Below are positions 21,901 to 33,100 of a stretch of 64,000 bases of DNA, piece after piece. A program made the translations under genes and the position numbers. This DNA comes from Ascaris suum (lineage: Eukaryota > Nematoda > Chromadorea > Rhabditida > Ascarididae): assembly GCA_013433145.1 (NCBI GenBank), contig CM024187.1, positions 5,534,826 through 5,598,825 on the forward strand. The letters run 5' to 3'. The notes beneath the pieces are model-generated. The model did not search any database. It was given only the letters and a program-made list of their open reading frames with translations, and was not told the origin of the DNA. The number at the start of each line of letters is the position of its first letter. Positions within the stretch are counted from its first letter, which is position 1.

Positions 21901-24579
21901 AATGTCGCCACATGAGGCGATTGCCATGATACCTGGATTTCTCAGTTCTGCTTCAGATAGAAACATACAGAAGGATGAATGTTTCCAGGAAATAAATATA
22001 CTAGTAAATGAATGGTCGACCTTCAATTAATCATTTAATTAAAGAATATTGATGTGTAATTATATCTGTTGATGTGAATGTCATCAAAAACGCGAACAAC
22101 GATTGATTTTTGCATTTCTTTGGAAAGATATAGTTTCAACGAGAAACAGAGTTGAGTGGTTAATGTTGATCTATTCACGCATTAACAACGATGATCGTTG
22201 GCCATATTAAAGTTGCACTGGCTAGCCCAAACAACGCATACCGTTTACAGAGGAATCAGTTTCATTACTTTGTTCATATGTGACGATTGAAAGACAATCG
22301 AGAAGTCAGGTGCAGTATGCAACGGAACGACGCTACTCGGAAGGCGTTCAAGTTAGCTGTGTGCTATAAATACTAAGGCTAGAATAGAAATCGATAGAGA
22401 GCCGCTCCACTTTGCGGTCACAGTCGAACGTATTTACGCCACATCTAAAGAAATTGGCAGCTTTAAACAATTAGGTTGGTTCGGAGACTGTTATGTGGCC
22501 TTTACGAGCGATTACTAGACTGTCAAAAGTTTTGCAATCGCTTGCTAAGTCTGCAACAATCTTGTGGCCAGCAGACTGCAAAGATTCTTTCTTTTTCACA
22601 GTGGCAAAATAATCACCTGACTGAAGTGTAGAACGAACGGTCGTATCAGTTAGCCTTTTTTGGTGTGCATTTAAAGTACGTCATGAAAGGTGATAAAGAT
22701 GCGGCCGATTGTCATATTGCTCGCTTCTTTAAATGCTATGCGAACTAATTTCAATCATATGGAAGCATCAGAAAACAGTGGATAATTCCAGAACGGAAAG
22801 TAAACAACAAAAGTAGATACAATAAAATGTGGAATTTTCTCGAAACATAATATCTCTATCGTAACTGAACTCTCAAAGAATTTCGTTGAGGAAGCTCTTC
22901 GGACAAGACAATTGCTCGCTTCAGCGTGTTTCCTGTTGTTGTTGCTAACATCAGTAAACCTTGAAATACAGCCTTGAGATGGGAGGGAGGGGGGAGAGGG
23001 GGGGGGGGGGGAGAGGGGAGCGCTACAAAACTAACAGCTTGATTTTTTTTCATCGAAAAGAGAGGAAATTTGAGATAAGAAATAAAATGAAGTAATACGT
23101 CTAAGATAGATGAAGTGTAGTGCTTCTTAAAGAAATAATAGTGCGAACGACTGGCAACAAGTCTTTCCACAGGGGACACCCTATCGATTGGTAGCAGTTT
23201 GTCGCTGAGAACACGCAACACAGCCACATACGCCATCGCTGCTGTGTGCATTGATGTTTCATTTGAACTGCTTCACTCATTTAGCGAACTTTCTTACGTG
23301 GGTTTTATGAATTACTCATTGCGATGAGAATTGTTTCCTCAACTACTCTGACAGAAATATGCCTCGGATTTCATTGTAACATTAGATATTCTAACTATTC
23401 GTGAATATGAGGCAATTTTCTCTCAAACGAAGCAATTCTTACAGCGAGTGATTTAGATGACAGTTATGAGATATTTAGCATGGTTGCAATACAAGCATTA
23501 AGGCAGCCATGAAAACGTTCAAAAGGCGGTGTATTAGATAAAATGGACGCAACCACTTCGTTGAGGTGAATGGCGGAAATGCTGTTGACGTATTCTGCCA
23601 TTGATTGGTTTGTCATTGCAAATCAATAGCATCGAACGATGCTTTTTATACCCTCATCACGAATCGGTTTAGCAAAATAAAAAAATTTTATCGACGTTTT
23701 TATCAACGAGCACAATTGAAATAGAAGAAATAGCTTTAATAAAGTATTTTACTAGCACACACTAATTCCCATCATAGTAATTAGAAGCATTTATGACAGT
23801 TTGAAAAAGCAGCGATAAGAAACGCATAAAATGTTCCCAAAAGAGTCGACACTCCGCTCATGATTAAAATTCGATCGCGTGCTCTTTTATTGGCACTTCC
23901 TTCTCCATTCAGCGGAAGAGAAATTCGTCGAATTTTAGCGAGCAAGCAGAGTGCATATGAACATCGAACAGCATTTATTACAAAAATAAAAGCTACAATT
24001 TATACTACGATAACACTGCAATAGTTTCTTAATGAGATATGCGAATGACAAACGAACTCAGAATCGAAAAAATTCGACGAGGTAATCGACAATGAGAGTT
24101 AAACAAGATAAGAAAGTATTACTCAGTCTGTAGAATATTTCCCATTCAAAGTTTACTTCAAACAACATTAAAGTAAGCCGACTTGCTCTTCAGACTACTA
24201 ACTCTCATTATAAACTCCTCGTGGATAGAGATTTTGCTTGACTTTTATATTTGATGCTGATGAAAAGAATGCCTTTTTTTCTTAAAAAGTAAGGAATGAA
24301 ATGCGATATCCTTATGCTTAATGGCAGCAATTTTACATCTATGAGAATAACTCTCACTTAAAGATGAAAACCAACTGCACGCTACACTGTTTGAACGTTT
24401 GCAGTTTGGTTCATCAGCACTTTCCCACGCACTTTCTCGTGACTGCTGAAAATCGAGTCAACTTTGCCTGTGTATTCTCTAAAAAGATTAAAAGATTTCA
24501 CTGCGTTTGGCAGTATAAACGAGCAAAGAAGGAACACAGCAGCATGGCACTAGACGGCACATGATCGTGCACTCTTGAC
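18961..24579. other. Intron/intergenic DNA; IPMK first exon not found
   Basis: IPMK must have N-terminal coding sequence to the right of 18960, but I could not locate an HxVAGH-encoding exon on the minus strand. Frames at 19169-19417 and 22856-23251 (minus) lack family motifs. The stretch also contains a poly-G tract (22981-23020) and a purine-rich segment (20240-20410). Confidence 0.4.
22981..23020. repeat. Poly-G / GA tract with G-quadruplex potential
   Basis: About 40 bases of almost pure G with a few A, including a run of about 14 G. Four or more runs of at least three G satisfy the simple G4 pattern. The equivalent opposite-strand run is poly-C. Confidence 0.9.
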
Positions 24580-25216
24580 TCACTGTTCGGCTTCAGAGGC
24601 AGCGCTACACACCAACCGTTCCAACTGTGTGAGCTCTTCGAACTGGGTGCTTTCATCGTCACGCACGTTCACGTAAGTATGCTCGTTTTTGCACACTCTT
24701 TCATTCGACAGAAGTTGCTCACTGCCCGACCAACTACCGCGGCGTTGACCAACCAATGAAGAGTGCAGTGACGACGACAGCTCAGTGACCACTGGCGACA
24801 GCGAATAAGCCGAATCAGAACCTCTAATCGCAAGTGGAGTTGAAGTTCGCGCTCTTACAGTCACTCCTTCTGACGGCATCCAACGACGCTGGTGTTGCTT
24901 CTGCGTGTTCTGCGTTTCTGTTTGCACATGACTGTGTTCGGTGGTACAGTGATTATGCTGTTTAGGTTGGCACGGGACAGCAATATCCTGTCGTCTCATT
25001 GGGGCATCGCCTCGTCGACGTCGCCGTTTTTTGAGGTCTTCAACAAGTTCGGCATCTGCGAAACGTGGCAAACATTCAGGTGGATCGATGGGGCCATAGT
25101 TGAGGCATTCGGAACTACTTGATAAATGCCGTTCCCCACGACGTTGTTTAAAGCGATGTGAGCTGCGCTTTTTCTCGAGTAATTCATCGCAGAAGTGTTC
25201 AGCGAATGTGCAGAAT
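24580..25216 (-). CDS. ham-1: Storkhead-box gene, last exon
   Basis: 637 nt from the very strong acceptor CTTTTTTCAG to a TGA stop. It begins FCTFAEHFCDELLEKKRSSH and continues with YGPIDPPECLPRF, a run of five arginines, a His/Gln-rich stretch and a Ser-rich C terminus. Phase 2 matches the preceding exon (AG|A = Arg). Confidence 0.9.
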
Positions 25217-27819
25217 CTGAAAAAAGATATCAAGCTTGACATTTTTGAGGCCGACAAAGCTAATCTTCGAAGCAGATTCATACATGGAAGAGCGGCACTT
25301 TTAATGACATTTTGATCGGTTACTTTTTATGCGTCTCCGCACGATTATAGTACTAATTTATTGGAGGATATTCCAATTCAGTAAGTAATAAGATGCTTCA
25401 AGACACGAACGAGAATACTCTTTCTTCACATTTTCACAGCCTCCACTAATTTAAGGCACTATGCAAAAACAGAAATTGCAACTAATCCGTGCATAACAGA
25501 TAAGGTTGTATTCAACTGATACAATGACATGAATGCACAGCTATTCCGGGACGTCGGTATTCTTTAGGACTGTAATTCAGTTCGGGTTGCTGGATTTTTG
25601 CGCATCCATCATAACCTAAATGCTCAGTAACTGCGCCTACTTAGCTGAAATATTCACTAAAAGAGCGACTAACGCCTGTAATTGAAGCAAAGTTTGCGGT
25701 CGTGAAAATAAAGAAGTTTGTTTTGAGAAAATCACATTTTGATTGACACGTTAAAAACATCTAGTATTTTCTCCGTTGAAATACCCGGTCATATAGTCGG
25801 AGAATAATGAAAAAGTCAAGTGTCGAATTCGGCTCTCTTTTTTTTCGAAGACAGCCTCGAAGTAACGTCGCAAATGTTTTCGGCTTACCACTCATGAATA
25901 GTTTTAGTGCAGAGTTGGATATCATTCAACACGAACGGAAAATTCTGCGAAAGGAGGCTTCGAATAATGCGCGCTCTATTTACTAAAAATGGGCAATTTA
26001 TAAACAAGCGATATCTTATTAATGCCTATCGTGTTTTCTTTATAAAATGATTAAAACTGAAAACAATTCTTGATTAAAATAACTCGATCACTGCTCAACA
26101 CAAAAGTCATCCACGCTCTCTGAATGAGGAATAATTCTACACGATAAAGATTAGAGGGAAATGACAGCACTCGCCTTCCTCACTGCAGCAAAGGCTGGCT
26201 ATGTGCACTGCAGTGAGCAAACGATTTGCCAGCTCCTCTGGCTCTCTGACCACTTAAACCTCACGAAATCGACCATGGCTGATGCAGCGAGGAACGTTTC
26301 TCGCTCTTCCCAATGCGTCGCGATTGGCAAACGGCTGCCCTTATTATGTTTGCCAAAAAGTTGACAGAGAGGGATTTTCAGTGAGGTTGAGTGCTACACG
26401 AAGAGTTTCTCTAATGGGACCGTTTGCACGTCTGAAAACATAGCCACCGCTATTTGAAAGAAAAGCAACAAAAACATCTTGCATTACCTCTTCGCGGAAT
26501 TTTGCTTTTAGATGTCAGTCGAGAGACCTCTACGCATGAATGCAAAGCAGATTCTCACTACCAAAACAAAAGGCACTTGTAATGTGGTTATTAAAGCTAC
26601 AGAAGAACACAACAAAGATATTCGAACGAGAGAGACCATGACGCATCTGCTCACCTTTGCGTGGGTATAGCATTTTGCTTGAAGCACTTCGCGTCCGTAT
26701 CGATCATTGCCGGATTGCACATCCACTCCGGCGGTGGGAATTGCGCTGAAAACGGGATCGGTTCTTTCTGCTTCGGTGCCACTTTAGCTTGCGAAGACTC
26801 CTTCTTGGTAAATAGCCGAGCGAACAATCCTTTAATTATCAATCTTTACCTATTATTCAAAAAGTGTACAAATAACGTTTCTTGATAAAATGCTAGTATA
26901 CAAGCACCGTGGCGTGTTTGTCTTTATATGAACTAATGAAATGCTCTATCAGCAAATCTTCTTGATTTCAAAAAGAGTTCTACCCGTTTTTGCAGATGTG
27001 ACACTGTTCATAGCAAAATGAAACTTCCATTAGATTTACAAAAGAAGGTGCCTAACGCATCCATGAATGTAACGTACGATATAGCGGTAACGTAGCTGTA
27101 ATCGTACTTAACACGAGCGGATCTCGAAACTGCTAAACCTTGTTAAAACGGTGCTGAAAATATGTGCACAAAATGCTTAAAACAAGAGGCTTACCCCTCC
27201 TCTGTTTTGCTGTGACGCTTTGTTTATAAATCGCATCCGGAGATTCGATTATGCTTTTGCCAGTCTGGCACTCGACGGTACATTTTGATGGAGGTGGGGG
27301 CATGTTCGATGTATGGTATGGTGCAGCGGCAGGAATTGGAACGAACAAATGCTCGCGCATCCTGTACACCAGCCCGCTCTTTAGAAGCGTTTGCAGAGCG
27401 CGATGCAGCATTTCGGTCGAAGGTGTTGCTACTGTTGGACATTCATCAGCGATGTGAGCTCGAACTGTGTCAATCGTTGCCGGATGCCCAAGGCGATTGA
27501 GCCTAGCTATTGCATCGCACAGCATATCCGCCAATGGCACAAAACGGAGCTGCTCCACTTCTTGAATTTGAATGCCACCAACATCACCTGCAACTTTCGA
27601 GCACAATCGAACTTCACATATGCAATTGAAACTGCCAATTTGGCAGTGCACCACACAAATGTTAATATTTATTCGTTCACTTCCTGAGCCAGTTTGATGC
27701 AAGATTTTGAAGTGAAGTGTACGTGATATGAAGAATGCAAGCTGCAGCGACGCAACCGGATCAGCTAGAAGGCAAAGACATATCCGTAAGCGATAAAGCA
27801 GTATCTCTTGTAGCGGCAC
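24580..27819 (-). CDS. ham-1: Storkhead-box winged-helix protein (STOX/HAM-1 family)
   Basis: Three exons (27819-27195, 26829-26655, 25216-24580) join in phase to 478 residues and a stop. The storkhead box, a winged-helix fold, occupies about residues 92-162: RFVPLADMLCDAIARLN, then the spaced ATPSTEMLHRALQTLL and LVYRMREHLFVPIP, closely following vertebrate STOX1/2 (FIPLADVLC...). Residues 1-90 form a beta-rich N-terminal region as in STOX. After the domain come a proline-rich link (SNMPPPPSK), a basic stretch plus FPPPEWMCNP in exon 2, and a long polar, Ser/Arg-rich tail in exon 3. In C. elegans HAM-1 is needed for asymmetric neuroblast divisions; vertebrate STOX1 and fly Knockout are homologues. 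The first exon holds no ATG after its acceptor, so a 5' exon is missing. Confidence 0.9.
26655..26829 (-). CDS. ham-1: Storkhead-box gene, middle exon
   Basis: 175 nt between acceptor AATTAAAG and donor CAAAG|GTGAGC, phase 1 to 2. It encodes GLFARLFTKKESSQAK, then a basic linker and FSAQFPPPEWMCNPAM. Confidence 0.85.
27195..27819 (-). CDS. ham-1: Storkhead-box gene, winged-helix exon
   Basis: 625 nt from acceptor GCACACAG to donor AGGAGGG|GTAAGC, ending in phase 1. It contains the whole winged-helix box. Upstream in-frame sequence has no ATG before a TGA, which is why I start at the acceptor. Confidence 0.9.
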
Positions 27820-29464
27820 CTGTGTGCATGTGCGAATACATGCTGCATCTGTGCGCTGCTGTTGCTGCTGCTGCCCTTTGTGTCATATTTCAGTGTGAAC
27901 AGGTGTCCTCAGCGATAAACCCGCGTCGTCAATAAGCCCTCAATTAGCGCCTATATCTGCTGTATAAATCTTCGCGGTAACACGCGAGACGCATATGGCG
28001 CACATGCCAACGCTCTTTTATCTATTAAGGGCACCTTTATGACGCAGCGCTAACCTATCGCTTTCTACTCATGCAACGATTTGTGTTATCAATTCCTATT
28101 CTGACGAGAGAAATCGTCCACAATCTTCTGAAATGGTGTAAGCCGTATAGCAGATCAGAAGGATCCTCACAGGAGCATGACGTCTCAAAACAGAAGAATG
28201 AACGAGGTCTTATCTAAAAAAATACAAAATTTTTTCCTTCGTTTTTGCGGTGAAGTTGCAAGTTTCTTGTATTTAAGAAACACTGAACTTTCTTCTTACT
28301 TTCCTGTTTAATTTCTCTAGCGGACCTGTTTCATAGCACTTCTGTAAATTTATAAGTATTCTAGCATTCTTATTTCCCGCACCATTTGTTTGCAATGACA
28401 AATAAGGCGGCTTTTCATGGTTGTGCTCGTAATAGCGGCATTTAAATCAAAATGCGATTTCAGGTTTTGCGGGGAGAGAAAAAGTAATATGTGGCGGTCC
28501 TATAGCAGTCAACTCCTTTAGTATGAGTCCACTTCTAAGCGTGGAATGGAGGAAGTATTGCTACATGATGGATCAGCAGTTTTGTTTTGTCCATTTGATG
28601 CCGAAGGGAACGTTGAGGAGCAGCGGTTGTTCTCCTTTGTTGGGATGTTTGCCGATTGATGTGTGAAAAGGGAGTTGGTCTGAAGCAGCCACACGATCCA
28701 ATTCAGCGCAGATCGATATAGCTATGTGTGCTTCTAGCCGAATTCTGTGCTATGCTGAGGCGTCAATTCGCCTTCGCACCCCAACAAGGATATCGTCGAG
28801 TGCCTCTCTCATTATTGCAACTGTGGTGCAAAGCTCACTAGCTGAGATGAAAGCAGCTCTCGCTTCTCACATCCCCATCAATTGCGTTTTCACGTCACCT
28901 CAGCGTTTTCAATTCCCATCTGATGCACTCATCAAGAAGCATCAAACCAAGCAAATTTCAGAATTCACATCCATTAATCTCTTCCACGAGGGAACACCAA
29001 AATAGAAATGAAACGAGCAACAGATCACCTACGAGAGCTAACATAACTTATGTCAAAGCTGTATGATTTCAGCTTGCTTTCCGTCTTAGTTTTCCTAACT
29101 TTCATCGTTTGTTTCTCTTATGGGCGACATTTTCAACGTTTCTGTTTTTGAAGGAAGTAAATATTTCTTCTGGAGACCATTATTATCCATCTCCTTATTA
29201 GAGATCTTGAACAGTCATACGAGATTATCGTAAATGTATTATTTTAGAAGATCGATTCTTGTCTATGAAAACTGATTTGTATTCCTAAGATTTACAGCGA
29301 TTAAATCAGTGCGCTTTGCTCTGTGTTTGCGGCTAATTGAAGCTTATGTCAGCGAATCAATAAATAAGACTTGCTAAATAATATTGATTATTTGACCAGC
29401 AGCAAAATTTGTGGTTTATGTCACTTGATATTACCACACGTTACGACTATTCGTAAAAATTCTG
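27820..29464. other. 5' region of the storkhead gene; no exon resolved
   Basis: The first storkhead exon and promoter should lie here or further right. A short CTG run (near 27850) and a GC-richer stretch at 28560-28900 are present. A 93-codon plus-strand frame (28724-29005) has no recognisable domain. Confidence 0.4.
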
Positions 29465-30103
29465 ATGAGAGTTTTTTTAAGTAAGAGAAACGTAAGCACA
29501 CCTAACGATATGATCGTAAACCCTTTGGCAGGTTTGAGAAGGCGGCGTGCCCAAGCAGAACGCAGTGTTGCTAGATGGCGTTCTTGGAGTGATGAAACAA
29601 ACAGCGTGCCGGGTCGCATAAAGCCCACATACTCGAGACTGTTGACTGCATCCACCAATGCGACGTTCCAGAAACACGAACGGTTCTCCTACATCATAGA
29701 TGACGTTTCATTTATGTGGTTGCTCGGGGATGAGACTTTTATAACACTTTTCGAATTCTTCATGCAAAGTAAAATGGATACCTCATTCAGGAACACAGGT
29801 CATCAGCTTGAGCTCGAATTCAAAGGTGATATGCAGTGCAATTTCAAAGTTGGTGTATTAAGTGAGCAGCTTGCAAACGTAGTGTATATGCTGTATGAAA
29901 ACTGCATGAAAAGAATACTCCATCGACGTTGTCGTGAAGTGACACTGCCGATTTATAGAATATGGAAAAGGCAAAGAAAATCAACCAAAGAATGCGATCA
30001 TTTCAGCAAACTCATTCACCTCGATAAAGCTTTCGAATATGCGATGACCACTTTTGCGTTTTGTAGTTATACTTTGGAAGATGATACCAATACACTGCGG
30101 TGA
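29465..30103 (+). CDS. Hypothetical protein, single open frame of 212 codons
   Basis: ATG to TGA with no stop for 212 codons. In DNA this AT-rich about one codon in sixteen should be a stop, so a run this long is unlikely by chance. An internal acceptor (CCCTTTGGCAG at 29531) suggests the true exon may start there, giving GLRRRRAQAERSVARWRSWS. The rest is a mixed sequence (FSYIIDDVSFMWLLGDETF, then LELEFKGDMQCNFKVGVL and a basic segment IYRIWKRQRKSTK) with no signal peptide, membrane span or motif I know. It may be a single-exon gene or the last exon of one. Confidence 0.42.
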   Translation: MRVFLSKRNVSTPNDMIVNPLAGLRRRRAQAERSVARWRSWSDETNSVPGRIKPTYSRLLTASTNATFQKHERFSYIIDDVSFMWLLGDETFITLFEFFMQSKMDTSFRNTGHQLELEFKGDMQCNFKVGVLSEQLANVVYMLYENCMKRILHRRCREVTLPIYRIWKRQRKSTKECDHFSKLIHLDKAFEYAMTTFAFCSYTLEDDTNTLR

Positions 30104-33100
30104 GATTGAGCGTGACATCGCTGCAATAATCAATCAAAAATATGTTGCAATAGAATGAATGCGCCTCGTTACGATAAACTTGTGGACGAAGGTTAATTGA
30201 CACCATTCGAAGCGTTATGAAATAGATCCTATCAGCTGCTTTCAAATCTCTCATCTATACTAATTGTTGCCCTTTGCTCATCCTTCAAATGAGTTTTCTA
30301 GATTTATTACTGGGGCCAGAAAAGTTGAAAAATAGGTCAAACTTCACTCACTAATTAGCACTTCTGCACTAGGTTAAAGAAAGCGCACTTGAAGGTTTTC
30401 GGCGAGGTGCGCCAAGAAACGCGCCAGATAACCGCTAAATGCTTGCAGCTATTACAGCAATTTTGGCACGCATTTAAAAAAGTCTTAGTTAGCCGGTATT
30501 TAGCTCAATTCTTAAGCAATTTTGAAAAGCACAGACGAGATTATGATGTCGTTTAGTGTTTCTCACTTTGCCACCTCTACATAATTTTGGTTGATCAATA
30601 TTTATAAATTTGGTTTGCAAATTTCCCAAAAAAATGTTCCTTTTTAAAGAGAAAACTCTCATTAATCAAAGGAAAGACCTACTGCGGCATTAGGAGGATT
30701 ATTTTCCCCCTCTTTGGCCTTCAGATGAAAACTTCAAAAATTCTACGAGAGTTGCACATTTCTAAGCTCTTCACTTAGTCGGCCACTTGCCGACCGCCTC
30801 AGGGTTCTCCGCTCAACATCATTCAGTTCGTTAATTATCAACCACATTAGAGGTTTCCAATAAAAAGTGTAAGAAACCATTAGGACCGGATTTTAATTTT
30901 TTTTTTCCTAGTACTGGCTATGTCAACGTCTGAGCGGTGAAATGAGATACTAAAAAAGAGAGATCTAACCGCAAAAATTTTGTCTCGTACTAAAAAGTGT
31001 ATCTATAAAATCAATGTTTCTTGCATGCAGTGATCGATATCGATCGCCTTGAAAATACATCACTGTTAACTTCATAAATATTAGAATAAAAGTGCAGCAC
31101 TGTGAATTTTTTTAATATGAGGACGAAGTTCCAAAATTAAAGTTTCTTTAAATAGCATCAGCGTTCATATCACTATTAAAGTAAACATGAAAGACACACA
31201 TATGTTAGCACAGCATTATGGATGCGTTACGGTAAATGGTGTAAACAAATTGTGTGCAATTAATTGCGGCACGTTTTTGTATTGCGCCACAACGCTGCAC
31301 GCTCATAAACGCTTATCGCAATTACATATGTGCTAAGCATTGCCAGGTTGTTGACGCCATATGCATCGAGTTCTAAGCATCACAGTGACGGCGACTGAGG
31401 ACAACAAAGACGCGATTATCCGAACTGCAATACACGTCCTCAGCAAGAGTTCCAACCACACATAGCCATACCAACTCTTTCTCGATCTCCCCCTCCTAGT
31501 TTCTGAATTTTTTTGCGACCCACAAATTCTAGTCCGAATTAGCTGCCCAACAATAGGTATGGTGTGAAATGTTATTTTTTATGTAGTGAACATGAAATGT
31601 GAGCAATGAAATTTACTAAGAATGGTCATATTTATTCGTCTATGAATGATGGGCCTTGGATTCGCCGCAAAAGAGATATGGATTTCAGCTAGAAAGAGAA
31701 CGAGCACAACATGAACAGATTTCATTATCTGCTCTGCGTACATAAAATATTCTTCATGGAAACGTCGTAAAAACAGATTTTCAGGAAATTTTTCATGGTG
31801 CTTCTTTAAAAGATGCATTTCAATATGGCATCACTGCATTTTAACCTATTAGCACATAAACAAAAGGTAAATACTTGTGGTTTATAAATAAGCAGAAACG
31901 GTGATACATCAAAAAAACGCATAAAAATGCAAGCGCTCCCACACCACCCTCTTTTTCCCTAGGACCGTTCTCCTCGAAAACGACCTCTGTTCTTCTGCGT
32001 GACGAAAAATGGAAATTCCGGGATTTTTTTTTGGTGAAGCAAATGGAATACAATATGCTTCTATTTCTCATACTTCCCGGACGAATTTCAACTGCTTCTT
32101 GTTCTAGTGCAGGACAAACTTTTGAAATTGCGCGGTTCCGGATTTTGCATCACTAAAACCGACTACCGAATTTTAACGGAATCTTCAGATAATATTAATT
32201 GATAGACACAGATGAAGGATGCTAATGCCTTCGCAATAATTGTTATCGCATTTTGAAAAGGCATAACCAGCATGTAAGCTTTGATCGCTATCGGTGTAAC
32301 TATTCCTCTTTCTGAATGCGTATTAATACATGTAAATAAAGTATACAAATAAGGAATCGCTCTCTCTCCTCTCAACGAAGTGAAGAAAGAAAAAAAGTAG
32401 AAAACTCACTACCAGGAAAATATTTCTAAGTGCCATTACATAATTTTAAACTCATTATCTAAGCAAAACTCATCTCGGCACATTTTATGTGTCTCACTTT
32501 GAATTAGTTTTTTGATCGTCATTGAATATCTATTTTTAGTGGACCATTTGAGCAGTAACTTTGTAGAAAATTTCAACAATCTTTTTGCTCTTCGGCGGAT
32601 GATCCTGCAGGAAAACTCCCCATGCCCCCTGCCCTTGCCTCATGAAATGAAGATCTTGCAACCACTCTGCATTTATACATTCTATGGAGAGATAAAAGTT
32701 GAGAGATAAACGAATGAGGTAATAAACAGAAGCGAGAGCATGGTTATACTGAAGAAGCGGAATCAGTGAATGAACGATATGATGAAGCGAAACGATAAAG
32801 CATTTTGATGGTGGTGAGCAGGCAGAAACTCGCTGATCTCACTTTCAGACAGCAGTTGCATGAGCATTACATTGTTGAATAATAGAATTCAACATGACAT
32901 AGAAGGCAAACGTTGCCACTGACGAATGCATTCGATTGCAGCAATAGTGCTCGCAAATACGAAGAAGCAAACGCATCAACTCCCCAAAGAAAATATGTCA
33001 GCAGGAAAGATTTTTTTGTCTTAAAGAAATGTTTTCTTTGTTCCGTCGGATGCTTTGAAGCACTAGAGGGATGACGTGGTGGGTAAATGAAAGAGCCCGC

